Notes: generated by a model from the sequence alone, not told the origin. Counted from the first letter of the stretch, positions 52,441 through 64,000 are shown. The stretch is 64,000 nt of DNA from Himantopus leucocephalus (GCA_003993805.1 RSEF01000004.1:7115202-7179201), one strand, 5' to 3'. A program made the numbers and translations.

Positions 52441-55185
52441 CTCCTTGTTCTGATGCACCAGGAAATCTGACAGCCTATTTCCTTGCACCCTGCTGTGTGA
52501 CAGTGACATGTCCCTACCTGCTTATACTTTGAGCTGACACTAGTTGGTTTCCTGTAACCACAAAAAACAAGTTCTGGGTGGGATCCAGCAACTGAGCATA
52601 GGAGTTAGCCCATCTCAGTAGTTCCAGCCTTAATGGCAGGAAAAGGATTTAGCTGGGCTGATAGTCAATTTGGAGAGTGGTTGGGGTAGAGGACAGCAGG
52701 TGAGGAAAGTAATTCCGCCTGCTTTCGGTGCAACAGATTTTTCAGTGATCTGTTAACACAATTACTTTCTCCTCCCCTTCATTTCCTTAAAAAGAAAAAA
52801 AAAAAATCTTTTCTTCTCTCTTCCACTCTCTCTGCATGATATAAAAGCGACCCTTCAATGTGACAGTCCTTCAAATCTTTCAAGCTAAAACGACTTAAAA
52901 CGAGTTAAGGGTTCATTCACCTTTAACTTCAGGAGTCAAGAAGCTTAATTATCACACGTAACATGACCCTTGGTCTAAACTTATTTCTGCTTTATATTCC
53001 CATTACCATATTTTCAGTACAAACCCTTCATGATAGCGTTCAAATACCTTGCTGCCTTTTGCTCCTCAAATATGAAAACTAACCCTTGTTTGTGACACAC
53101 CAACTAATACCGTGCAGCTGTAATTACATGAGTGGTAGGTGATTAGCATATCACTAACACACTTTTACCAGTTCAGGTGAAGGATAAACAAAGAAAATGA
53201 TAGAACACAGGTAGGAAGCTCTGCTATTTTTTTTTATATTTTACAAACTTTTCCTTATGTGTTTGTTATTTCTTTTTGGTTACAATTTTAAAAGAAGTGC
53301 AAGAACATTACTATCCACAGGCTTACTGGGATATGAAACTTTCCTCTGTGAAATTTGTTGCTATATCATAGTAACTGAACTATGCTGAAATGTCAGCAAC
53401 ATATTGTCATTATTAATGAAATGTCTGAATTGAATCAGATTTGCAGCTGGAAAAGACAGAATGCCTATTTCCAGCCTTGGAACATTCGCTATGCAATTAC
53501 TGCTGCTAATGCTGCCTACGTCCCCTTTATAAAACAAGATTTGTTTCTTTAATGGACATATGGGAATTTAATTATAACAAAGTTGATACACAAAAAAAAT
53601 TCCCCAAAACATTAAATATATATTAAGAAGTATATTCAGTTTCAGCTTTTACAGTTCTGCATACAATGACATCAGATAGATTTTTATCCCATTTCTAAAC
53701 TAGGACACATGCATCACAATTTCTTCTAATCAAGATGTATGAAGGTTACAACCATCTACTTCCCAGACTCTCTTCCTAAGTTACAGGACAAACTGAAGTT
53801 TTGAATTTTCATTGCATTTAAGTGGTTGATTTACTGACATTTGGGGAAAAAAACCACCAACAAAGGTCAAATCAATAGCTAAGAATAGCTGTAACAGTGT
53901 TTTGTGGTGGGTAGACATGGTGAAAACATGACTGATAAGGTCATAAAGTTCAGTACTTGAATATTCTTGAAAAGGCTATAATCGTTGTCATACTATGTAA
54001 ATGCCATAGCAGTGCTCTTAAACTTACTAAGACCCAATACAAGAAACCAAAGAAAGTAAAGAAGAAGTTTTCAGCAAAAGTAGGAAGATTAAAACAAAAA
54101 GCCTTCTCTGAAGCAACAGTTAAAAGGAGTACAAATTGATGTAGATCATTAACACGGGGTCACACAGCATCAGCTTTCTTAATAAAAAGCCGCAATTAAG
54201 AGGATAGAAAATGTCACAAGAAAGGCTACCTGTATTTTTGCCTTTGAAATGTGTTTCCATAATATATTTTTTTTTAAGAATAACTACATAATTGGACCAT
54301 ATGCTGTATGGAATGCAACTGGATCTTGAACTGGCTTTGGATTCCTGATTGCTGGCACAGCTAATACTGGCAGCCTCAATGATTAAAATATTCTTCAGAC
54401 ATACACACAAATGCATGCTTTAGTTCAGTAACACATTTTGTTTCTAATTATTTGCCTTATGTCAGTTGATAATTTAGGATATACATAGGACATATTTCCC
54501 AATTAATCTCTCAGAACCCTGAAGCAAGAATTTCTTTTGTATATAACAGCTGTCACTCTCAAATACGTAAGTCCAAAGCTGGAGTTCAAAAACCCTCCAA
54601 GATACCTTGAAAATAGTTCTGGTAATATACTGCAAACCAGAAAATACTGTTATTACAGACAAATAATTTCCAGGCTGAACAATGCCGTTTTAGATTAATG
54701 AAAGCAATGGCCCAGCAGAGGATGAGCACTTGCTTCTCAAGAAGAGCGCAGTATGTGCCTTTATGCTATCAGCACACAGATACCGGAGTGCTTTACAAAC
54801 TAGGAGGGTTTCCAGCTAAAATAGCCACAGTGCACAATGGCCAGTGATAACTTGTTAAAAGCCCTAAGTAGTCACACCTCTAAAAGGTGGTTACATCTGG
54901 TATTTGCTGTTAAAACTGATAAACAGGGATGAAAACAATTATGGCATGTGAATAGGTTTTATACAGCCTTCTCCGGCGATTTCCTTTTCTGCAAATAGTA
55001 ATTTTTGGTAGATCTAGTTAGGTTTTACCTGGCAAGTGTCAATCTGATGAAGCCAAACTGAAAACGGTTTTTATCAGCTTCATAATAGAATTTCTAGTCA
55101 TGACCAGAAAGATGCACACATATTTTCACATACTCCAGATCAGTCTAAAATACTGAATTCCAAATTTTGTCTCTCTTGACTCCAG
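52441..55185. other. AT-rich non-coding stretch
   Basis: No gene or repeat recognised. An A12 run lies at about 52794-52806. A strong poly-pyrimidine acceptor ends at 55185 and is described with the next feature. Confidence 0.5.
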
Positions 55186-55479
55186 GCCAACACCATGACT
55201 CTCGATTTCCCGTGTCTCCCTTCAGTAGCACAGGGCTACCAGGTGTTTTGAAGGTGGTCTCTCAACCTTTCCTGCTGGAACTTGACTACTTCCCACAGAC
55301 TAAAATGAGGCACAGCCGCGTCAAAGGTACAAAGCACGTGGCTCGTGTTGGCCATGGGATATGGAAAATAGCCAATCCAGGATACGATGGGAGCATCCTC
55401 ATGCCCTACGTCAGCATGCTGAGCTATTTTCAGTCTTGCTCTTGCCATTACAACGCTGGGTTTTTTCCCCTTTTGGCAG
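55186..55479 (+). other. Best internal-exon candidate, unknown identity
   Basis: A strong acceptor (TTTTGTCTCTCTTGACTCCAG) ends at 55185 and a plausible donor (TTGGCAG|GTAGAA) follows at 55480. The 294 bases between (98 codons' worth) are open in one + frame with symmetric phase, two bases completing the first codon and one base left over. The peptide begins QHHDSRFPVSPFSSTG, contains RVGHGIWKIANPGYDG and ends NAGFFPLLA. About ten CpGs lie inside, well above the flanks, and third positions favour G/C. Against it, a minus frame (55448-55236) is also open, and no family, domain or partner exon is recognised. It may be a coding exon, a pseudogene fragment or a conserved non-coding GC-rich block. 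Confidence 0.32.
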
Positions 55480-57614
55480 GTAGAAAATAGCTGTGAAAAG
55501 ACATCTACACAGCCATGATTTCACAGGACAACATTTCACTGCCTTAATTTACACCTTAGGGACTAAATGCACTACAGGTACCTCACCAACTTCAAATGCA
55601 GGTCCATCCTAGGGGGGAGTTACAAACTCCTAAATTTCAGGAGACAGAAAATGATGTTTCATCACAGATTAGTTGCTAATTTCCCATCTCCTGTTTTACA
55701 GTCTGGCAATCTGACTGGGTTTTTAATTAATTTATTTCTGTTGCTGTGGTGACAGTTCATCTCTGTCAATCAGCAACGAAAGACCAAGACACAAATATCT
55801 GTAGACAATTGCAGAAAAGTAGTATCCTGTAGACACAACAACTAAGAAATTGGGTTAGTTTGGGGGAAATAAATATATACCCTCACAGTAAGAAGTCCAA
55901 ATGATGTTTATCTCCCTACAACATTTATTTTTGTCACAAACACCTGAACCAAGTATTTGCATGAACATGCTATCCAAAGCCTGGGGAGAGGAGACTGCTG
56001 TGGTGAAGATGGGACAAACCAGATGACATTTTAAATTACTTTTTCGCTACTTGTATCCCATTTTAGTAGGTATGTCATAGTGGAATGCCTGTAATTTTAA
56101 TAAAATAGTGGGATGGATATTAAATTGAGAAAAATGTACATTCTAGTTAGAAATCTTTTCATACCATATATTAAACGCCTCCGTTCATACAGCGGCTTCA
56201 GAGTAAGCCTGAACTGAAAACTCCATGCCTCCCCCCAGAGAACGGGGCAGCCCCACTGAAGGCAGAATTTTGGCTTGAAGTTTATATTGTTATGGTGTAG
56301 GCTCAAATCTCTCTTCTCTCGTGTGACACTTCACTTCATTATATGGCTATCCATTCTACATAATGAAGTAAAAGATTTATTTTAGATCAGGGGAAGGCAT
56401 GTACAAGACCATTTAACTGGGCCAACAGCTTTCCACGCTTCAGCAGATTCTCTCCACTGGATCACTTAGTTTTAGCATTTACCATTAAATGTAATCTAGC
56501 AAAGCATTTTGTTAGTTGAATACTTTTTTTGTGCTCCACTCTCTGGAGTTTTGTGCGTCTCTCATGATCTTAAGTTTCATGTATTTTTCTTTACATGTTT
56601 TACCATGTTTATTCTTGCAAATATTTTGAAGAAATAATCTATTCTTTGCACTATTATTTATGCTCACCAGTTAATTTTCATTTGCTGTATTAATTCAATT
56701 TAATTAAACAAAGTTACAACATCATTGCTGCTAACAATTTCTTAAACCTTTCAAATTTCTCTGTTAAATGGTTCACTATGTGTTACACAGATACTTAAAT
56801 TCCTCAGGGTGTTTTAATATTCCCTCAACAGCAGCTGCTTCACAATCAAACTTTTCTTTCTTTACTTATTCTTAAAGTGTATGTTCAGATAATGCCATGA
56901 TCATTAGTTCCTACATGCTCTTTTTTTTTATTAAAAAGGCTTGTCCTCTTCACAGGATTAGCTCCCAAATAGCCTTTGACTACATGGATTGTTCCACAAA
57001 TTGTCTCACTAAGCACTGTAGTATTATCGTCAAAAAAAATATTTTAAATAATATAGTTATCACAATCAAAATCTCAAGAATTAAAATCCTCCATGATCAA
57101 AGTTCTGGCTCTCTTGCTGACTTTTTTTTTTTCTTCTAAATCAGCACTACATTTTGTTATCTGCTTTTCTTAACTGCCCTCGAGGGTTATAAAAATGGGA
57201 TTACTTTATTGTTCTTATCTATTAAAGCTTTCTGATCTATCAGCCAAAATACATACTTATTTCTCTGTGACAGCCCAACACCATCTCACGTCAATGGAAT
57301 CAAAACATTGCTTTGCCTTTTCTTGTTCATTCTACAGTAAATTTTGTGGTTTTCAATGTTAAGTTGTCAGTGATTTTCCTTCCTAGAGAAGCTGTGATTT
57401 CTACTTAGTAGACTGCATTGGGTATGGTCCTCACATTTATTCTAGATAAAGACAGTGTGGTGTTTTTTATCTTCACATTTTCTTTAATTCTTATAGGTTC
57501 AGCATTACTGGGACCTACAGTTGGGCTTTCTCTTAATTTTTCCCCCTTTTTTCACCATATTTTGTCTAGAAGTACGTGTTGCATAAATTAAGTCAACCTG
57601 TTTTCTCCTCACAG
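55480..57614. other. Non-coding stretch, T-rich in its second half
   Basis: From about 56500 to 57570 the + strand becomes conspicuously T-rich, reversing the A excess seen over much of the window. No gene is recognised. The stretch ends in a strong splice-acceptor-like tract. Confidence 0.5.
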
Positions 57615-57815
57615 GACTCCTGTGTGGCTTTGAATAGTAGTTCTATCAATGTCACTGTTACGCATACATGCAAAATCACTCAGAAACCTGCCTGTAAACC
57701 TGTATTACCAGCAGGAGCATCTTTATGCTGTGTTACCAGAGAAAGAACAAAAGATAAAGACAGATATGAAGATGATATTGCTGAGGAGGTGAAAAAGCAC
57801 TGCCAGCAACTCTAA
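57615..57815 (+). other. Terminal-exon-like segment, unknown identity
   Basis: The classical acceptor CCTGTTTTCTCCTCACAG ends at 57614. One frame then stays open for 66 codons in phase 0 and ends with TAA at 57813-57815, while the other two frames close within about six codons. The peptide begins DSCVALNSSSINVTVTHTCK, holds six cysteines and two N-glycosylation-type sequons, and ends in a charged helix (DIAEEVKKHCQQL). Polyadenylation signals AATAAA follow at 57847-57852 and 57918-57923, where a last exon would have them. Third-position composition is only about 40% G/C, and no family or upstream exon is recognised, so it remains a candidate. Confidence 0.28.
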
Positions 57816-57844
57816 CAACTGCATATGTCTGAGTCAGACGGAAG

Positions 57845-57906
57845 GAAATAAAAGGGCCACAACTGTTACAGGATATACATCCAAGGAACAGCAGCCCTTT
57901 TATTTC
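57845..57906. other. Inverted repeat able to form a hairpin
   Basis: GAAATAAAAGGGC (57845-57857) and its exact reverse complement (57894-57906) form a 13-bp perfect stem. Inside the 36-base spacer CTGTT and AACAG can pair, extending the stem beyond a small internal loop. The left arm contains an AATAAA hexamer, so in a + transcript the polyadenylation signal would be sequestered. It might be a precursor-type hairpin, a short palindromic transposon remnant, or chance. Confidence 0.6.
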
Positions 57907-57923
57907 TCTATACAGTGAATAAA

Positions 57924-60900
57924 GGAGTTACTATGCCGTGAGTTGATAGAGGCAATACAAATGGTGATATTTCCAACGGGTATTTTAGTTCCCTACACAC
58001 ACAAAGCAAAGTACCTCAGAGCAGTGAATATGCTACAGCTCCAGATGTGAGAGGTCTACATTTCTTGGTTTTATCCTAAAATGTGCCCATATAAGTCTTT
58101 TTCAAGATAAGGAAAATCCCTTGGTACTTCTGATAGCAGCCTCCTAGTCAGCAACCAGTTACTTTTGAACAATTATAACAAGTATATATAAGGTACCAGC
58201 CATTGTCCCTGCTAAATCTTGCTTCTGATTCATTTTCATTGACAACATTAACATACTAGTAAAGACAAATTCCATTTCAATATCATTCTAAGTACTTTGG
58301 GTCACTCTAAACCAGCACACTGCTGCAATATACTTCAACTGTAGGGAGACAAGAACTTCTGTATCCAAAGTACACTATTTTTTTTTTAAAAGATGTCTGA
58401 GGGATGGGAGGATTTAGGTTTGTTTTGCTTTGAAAGAGAGATGTGCTGGAAAATCCAAGACCAAAAGCTTGAAGATGAATTTCCAGAGAGCACAAGATCA
58501 CCTGCATGACAGTGGAAGTAGCCAAGCGAGGACAGAGGATAGAGCTTTTCTATTGACTTACACTATGAAAAATCAACTTTTTCATCTTATCTGCTATGAA
58601 ATTAATCACATTATAGTAGTACAAAGAGCTACCACCTGTGTAATTTCCTGAACTCACTGGATTTTCTTCTGTCTGGCACCTTCTGTGCTGCCCAGTGTCA
58701 TTCTTGTTTTGTTCATAGGCTTTGACAGTGTGAGTGCATATTCTCTCCAGAGCAGGCAGCCCTCAGCTGTAGCTTTCCACTTTGTGAAGCTGACACCACA
58801 CAAATCAAAATACACCTTAAACTTGTGTGCTTCGCTTGTGTACTGACCTCTCAACTATTCACTACGATTTTATAACAAACAAAAAGGGGGGGAGGAATTC
58901 TTTCCAATATATACATCCTGTAACTGCACCAAAACAGGTGAATCTACAGCAGTACCACTACAATACTATTTAATCACACCCTCAGAATTCAGCTTTTGAA
59001 ATCTTCTTCTGCAAATATTCAGGTATATAAGGATAGTAAATATGGAAATGGCTGAGATCTTGACACAATAACTATATATTTGTCAAAATTTTGCAACTGC
59101 GTAGATCAGTAACAACAGATGGCTTTGTAGAAATTTACTTCTGTTTGAAGTTCATTGATTGTAGACACTTTTATTTTGCCAGACAGTAGTTTTTGAGTGG
59201 TTTTACTATTGATCATCATGTTCTAATGCAGCAGACAGCTGAGGAAAAAGTTAAACTAACTAAAACTAATGAGCAGTCAAAACTTGCTAGCACAGGTACA
59301 GCAGTGGTCAAATGGCAGCAGGCAAAGGACGTGAAAAAGAAGAACGTGTCCATTTATAAATTTTAATTTTTTTTTTAAAAAATGTTTAGAAAGCTCAATT
59401 TAGAATCATTATCCAAACAATATCACATTAAATGGATAAAAAGAGATTTTAACACAATATTAAAATGCTTATATATATGAATTAATTCAGGGGGAAAAAA
59501 AATAGAAATTGTGCAAAGGACCCCCATTTTAACTTGATACTCTTCTCTTCAGCAACAGTAAATGCAATACCCTTCTTCTCTAGACAAAACTAGCCATGGC
59601 CCGTATTAACTTAGCCTTTTACAACCAAGTGAATGTACTGATGACTATTTCTGTATACTTCGAATCTGTGTGAAACTGTTCCCAGTTTGAAGCTCATTTC
59701 ATTTGTTTGTCAAATGCTTTTTGGATCTTACTATTTCCTTCCTTTCCAGTGAAAACGTAATTAATTCCTGAAGGACTCAATTAAGATTTTGAGCAAAAAT
59801 CATGCTGCAGGAGCGGGACAAGAAGGGCTGGTGCAACGCCCAACTAGTGATGATTAGCAATGTTACTGTTACGTCTCTGAAACCACAAACCATCCCAATC
59901 CCTGCAGAGAAGAATGAGTATTTTAAAAGTTTAGTACTCATTTATTACAACGTGTGCAATACAATACTTTCGATGAGTACATATAGACAAAGCCTTATGA
60001 TGCCCCAGCACTGTTGCCTTGTGACCTCAATGAGTAAGATTACCTTGGCATAACCAAATTTGTACTGGAACACACTAAACATTAGCACAGCTATAACCTG
60101 GCTTGACTTTTTCACTTACTGATATCCTTAAACATCCTGGGTGTCGTAACATGCAAGCGTTGCAAAGCAAAAACATCCTGTCATGTAAGTGACTGGGTAC
60201 CAACTTTACATATTACCACTTTAGGTGAACACCAGCAATTGCATTTTCAGTAGCCACTCTTCTTAGGCAACTATCTTTTTTCCTTTTTCAGAGATTAGGT
60301 CATTTTAAAAGATCTAGAAAGACTGGAAGGTTTCCTTACACCAGGGTATAGAGTGTCACATTAATAACTCGCTCTTTCCCATTGCACAGTAACTAAACTT
60401 ACAGAAATCTATTAAAATACATAACTAAATAAATATGACTAAATATTAAAACATTAATATTACACAGATGTACATTTTGAGACTTTATAGCATCAAAATA
60501 TTGGAAGAGACAATATCCATCTTCTGAGAACAAGCTAATTAGCAGCAAAGAGTGTGGTTAGAAGCATTCCTAAGAAATTGTGGGGGTTTTCCTAGAGATT
60601 TTAAGGAAAACAATAGTGTCAAAGAGAGCTTGAGCTTCTCAAGAGCTTGAGAAATGTAAAATATCAAGAATATAAAATGGAAGGAAAAAAATATGATACT
60701 TTTTGAAAGCTGAAGAAAAGCCTGAATACACGAGTCTAATAAAAGGAGATAAAATCTTATAGACCAATGTCGAAATATTTGAGAACTAGATCCAAGATGA
60801 AATCCTCAGGCTACATAGGCTCCCATATGATCTGGGTAAGAAAGAGCTGGTTAATTTTCTTGAAAATTGGATTGCAAAAGCTTAACAGCTTGCAGTTGAA

Positions 60901-61284
60901 GATGACCCACTTTGCGTTGAAAAGGCATACAGAAAACCTTTAGGAAAAGACAAGACAAAAAAAACAGAAAAAAAATCCTTAGTAGGTGGCAGCATTATGC
61001 TTGGCCTCTCAGATCAGAGAGATAAGTGAAGTATCCTCCTCAAGGTAGCACATAAGGATAGAAGACTTATCTAATATACTTCATGTTTTCTTGTTTGGTT
61101 TTTTTTCCCCCTCTTCTGCCTCAAGTGCTACCACTACGGCAAAGAAAAGATTCAAATTAGCCCTGCTGAAGAAGAGAAGTGAGGTGGCCATTTCCACTTC
61201 TATCTCATCAGCAAATAAGGTTTCACGTTTCTTTCCCAAATAAGACTGGGAAGGACAGGATATGCAAACCTGTTACAGCATTCT
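57924..61284. other. AT-rich non-coding stretch
   Basis: No gene recognised. On the minus strand 58854-58659 is open and ends at a good donor (ATCCA|GTGAGT), but no acceptor with a pyrimidine tract precedes it. Short T and A runs occur near 59367 and 60958. Confidence 0.45.
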
Positions 61285-61343
61285 CTGTTGTTCCAAAAGA
61301 CATGCCTTTCACANCTGTTGTTTCAGAAGACATGCCTTTCACA
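61285..61343. repeat. Short direct duplication around a single N (assembly artefact)
   Basis: Two 29-base copies (61285-61313 and 61315-61343) flank the N at 61314 and differ at two transition sites (C/T and A/G), a high density for allelic copies of this length. Confidence 0.85.
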
Positions 61344-61639
61344 CATTTTGAGCTCTACAGCTTTGAAAAATCCCTATAGCCAAACCAAAAAACGTAACCT
61401 CATAGATCATTGAATTAATGAGACGTCATCATTGTGGTTTAAATCTTTTTTGGAAGAACACTCTATGTGCAGCAACACAGTAGTCTTTGACAAAANACAT
61501 TTTGAGCTCTACAGCTTTGAAAAATCCCTATAGCCAAACCGAAAAACGTAACCTCATAGATCATTGAATTAATGAGACATCATTGTGGTTTAAATCTTTT
61601 TTGGAAGAACACTATGTGCAGCAACACAGTAGTCTTTGA
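61343..61639. repeat. Direct duplication around a single N (assembly artefact)
   Basis: Copies at 61343-61490 (148 bases) and 61497-61639 (143 bases) flank the N at 61496. They differ by a 3-base indel, a 2-base indel and an A/G substitution. The last bases before the N (CAAAA) are not shared. Confidence 0.9.
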
Positions 61640-61642
61640 AAC

Positions 61643-61643
61643 N
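61643..61643. other. Single-N contig join without visible overlap
   Basis: The third N within 330 bases. Unlike the others, its flanks show no clear repeated sequence, so the join here rests on scaffolding only. Confidence 0.8.
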
Positions 61644-63823
61644 CGGGTTTTGGTCTTCACCACTGAATATTAAATGGTACCAAATAACAAGCTACAAACA
61701 TTTCATTTCCAAACTAGTAATGACCTCAAATGTACCGATTTCTACAAATTTGGAACTTGTTAAGCACCTCAAAAAACAAGATCTGAGATATAAAGTCACC
61801 CATATGAAAACTGAAATCAGTGAATCCCTTTGACCTTTCCGTCATCATCGGACGCAAATAAATTCCCATTCTTCATAATGGAAATTATAGAACTTCTACA
61901 AATATTCAGTCAGTACCTTCCTAAGAGAATTTATTTTTAAGTATCAGGAGGAACAAAGACCAAACATTACAAAAAAATTCAGGAAATGCAATCTCAAACT
62001 TAAAATGTTCAATACTCCTCTTTGCAGACTGGTTTCATGATGAAATAACAGATTAGCATTTACATTGCAATACTTTATACATCTATACATCCGCTATCAG
62101 GAAAGACCAAAAGACAGAACTGTAACTTTTTAAATGTAACCATGGGAATTTCACACTTCAAGGGTTTTTCCTCATAGTGATTTTCTTACTTGTTTCCACT
62201 TATATAAATGAATACGGGATTATGCAAGATCCCATTTACATTACATCTCATAGCTGAACAGCTGCCTCAAAACCTTAATTAAAAGCATTCCAAATATTGT
62301 TAGTTTTCAAGATTTCCAAGAACATTTTATTTCTGTAGTTCTGTTTGTTTGTTGATCTGCCCTAGCTGCCATTCTCAATTCTTATTTGTAGATCGTTTTT
62401 CTTCATGTACCAAAGCTGTTCCATCCCTTCCTTCAGAGATTTATCGACATTGTCTATTTAAATCGCTATTTATCCTATGTATTGATCTTTAAGATATATA
62501 ATTGACCTACAGCTGAAACAGTCAATGCCCAGATTCCTTTGAAAGTCCTGTATAACTGTAGTCTGATTTACTGCATTTAGGTCTTTATTTAAATGAAACA
62601 TTTCGTTTCTCACTGAGGTTCTGTGAATGTAATGAAGGAAAAAAAGAAGCTACTTCAGTTTTGCATACATAATTAGAAAGCTACTTAGTTGAATTTTGAA
62701 AAGATTCTCAGAATTATTTCAGGTTTTCTGTTTGTTTCATTTTTAAATGCTTTCAAAGATTTTTTGAAATGGTTAGAGAACATTGGCCTGCATTCAAAAA
62801 TATAAAGCGGAGTGAATAATTTAAGGAACATAACCTTTGTGATAATTATTTGATTTTTTTTTTTTAGATTGCCAAATCAAGTGTGTTTTAAACTAGTCTC
62901 TTGTGAGTGTACATAATGAAAAAAAATCTATTGCAGCAGATAACTTTTCAGGTGATTTGCTTGCAGCAAAACAAAATGCTCAGCTAAAAAGATGGTAGAA
63001 AACATAATGTATTATTTGCATTTTTTAAAAAAATTACTATTCTTATGGTTACAAACTAGTGATTTCTTTATCGGTGGTGTTACGCTTCTTCCTGTTAAGA
63101 TAATACTGCACCATATTCCTTTGTAATATTATTTAATTGTATAATTATCAGCATTAGTGTCCTAGGCTTCTGCCTAATTATTCTCTTCTACTTCCAGAGT
63201 GCCACTCTCACTCCACAATGTGCAAGAACCCTAAGTCCATCTACAGTATATTAGAGATAAAGAATTCAATACGTTTTAAAACTGAGTAAAATACCTATTA
63301 ACTTCTCAACTGCCTCAGTTCTTGAAAGTGCAACACAACCTTTGACACAAATGTCAGTCTAGTTGCCTAAGAACCCATGATTCTTCACGTCTACTTTTCA
63401 TGTCATGAGATTTTCTTTTCTAAAGATTTGACTACTTTACTTTCTAGATCAAGTTTGGGTGTCAACTACAGTTACATGCTTTCTTGTCCGTCCCTCAATT
63501 TCTGCTCAAATATAAGTGTATTCTGCTGTACCAACACCTTCAAAACTCTCTCCGAACTCCACTAGCAAAGTTGTTCTTCCTTCACCGCCCCCCTTTCATA
63601 AGGTATACTTTCAGTTCCAGGCATTTAAAGCTAGTTCCTTCGGTTCAATTTAAGCCGTCTCACTCTCTCTCTCCTGCTTGTTTTTTTACCCTTTCCACAG
63701 AAACAGAAAAATAGTTCTGAATTGTATAGCTTCAAGAAGACCTCAGTGTTGATATATTGAGACTACAATCGCACAGATCCACTGAGCTTGGCCTGGGAGG
63801 GGGGAACAACAGATTTAAGGTGG
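61644..63823. other. AT-rich non-coding stretch
   Basis: No gene recognised. From about 63180 to 63720 the + strand is pyrimidine-rich, with a CTCTCTCTC run at about 63660-63674. Short open frames at 63377-63714 reflect that composition. Confidence 0.5.
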
Positions 63824-63887
63824 CAGGCAGCTGTCTGATACGTGCTGTTAGCCTCGTCATCCCCTGGACTAGGGGATGGGCTGCCTG
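63824..63887. other. GC-rich hairpin
   Basis: Two nested perfect stems lie in a locally GC-rich island. The outer stem pairs CAGGCAGC (63824-63831) with GCTGCCTG (63880-63887). The inner stem pairs CATCCCCT (63858-63865) with AGGGGATG (63871-63878) around the 5-base loop GGACT. The left side carries a 26-base bulge between the stems and the right side a single base, so it is asymmetric and unlike a standard microRNA precursor. Confidence 0.55.
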
Positions 63888-64000
63888 GGGAGTAGCGCGT
63901 ATAGGCAGTTTTATAACAAAGCAGACAGCTGTTCTTATTCTTCCTTTGATATGTTATCAACCAAGACAGAGCGGTAGTAGAGAGAAAACTGGAGGCACTT
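63888..64000. other. Non-coding tail of the window
   Basis: The remaining 113 bases return to AT-rich sequence with no recognised feature. Confidence 0.5.

Noticed and set aside
58659..58854. Minus open frame ending at a GTGAGT donor
   Set aside because: No pyrimidine-rich acceptor upstream and no recognisable protein; a donor-like site alone is common by chance.
1..64000. CRISPR arrays, operons, prophage, tRNA or rRNA genes
   Set aside because: No spaced identical repeats, no collinear long genes, no cloverleaf with a T-loop consensus and no rRNA core motifs were seen; the sequence is vertebrate in character.

Overview
The window looks like a stretch of non-coding vertebrate DNA, most likely from a bird, taken from a draft short-read assembly. 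The evidence for a bird (or at least an archosaur or turtle) is a CR1 LINE fragment around 48.7-48.97 kb. It has the reverse-transcriptase motif LSKFADDTKL just before a gap, and after the gap the CR1 3' end with its ATTCTATG octamer terminus. A much older, degraded CR1-type element lies at about 27.4-28.24 kb. Apart from these, recognisable repeats are very few, and the sequence is AT-rich with low CpG, as expected for an avian macrochromosomal gene desert or large intron. No prokaryotic gene organisation is present: no operons, no ribosome-binding sites and no dense long open frames.

Layout. 1-14.87 kb is AT-rich single-copy DNA. A (CT)n microsatellite runs into a 100-N gap at 14.9 kb, followed by a GC-rich, CpG-containing patch (15.0-15.35 kb). 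15.4-26.9 kb is again non-coding, with a poly-G run at 22.96 kb, a pyrimidine-rich tract at 26.04-26.47 kb and a second 100-N gap. The old CR1 follows at 27.4-28.2 kb. 28.2-48.7 kb is AT-rich and unremarkable except for some exon-like segments. The third 100-N gap sits inside the younger CR1. A second moderately GC-rich patch lies at 51.4-52.2 kb, and the window ends with a GC-rich hairpin near 63.85 kb.

The dominant unusual structure is technical. Seventeen isolated single Ns occur, and most have nearly identical sequence (about 13 to 150 bp) repeated on both sides, often with a few SNPs or small indels. These are best read as unmerged overlapping contig ends or allelic contigs, not biological tandem duplications. 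One site at 39.5-39.9 kb is a triple copy in A-B-A order.

No protein-coding gene can be named. A handful of segments combine plausible splice acceptor and donor signals with one open frame. The best are 55186-55479 (+), 17994-18081 (-), 48019-48179 (-), 43725-43796 with 44489-44618 (+), and 57615-57815 (+). They are reported as exon candidates of unknown identity, because open frames of 60-140 codons are expected by chance in 64 kb read in six frames. I see no tRNA, rRNA, CRISPR array, insertion sequence or integrated virus, and nothing here that supports a new biological system.
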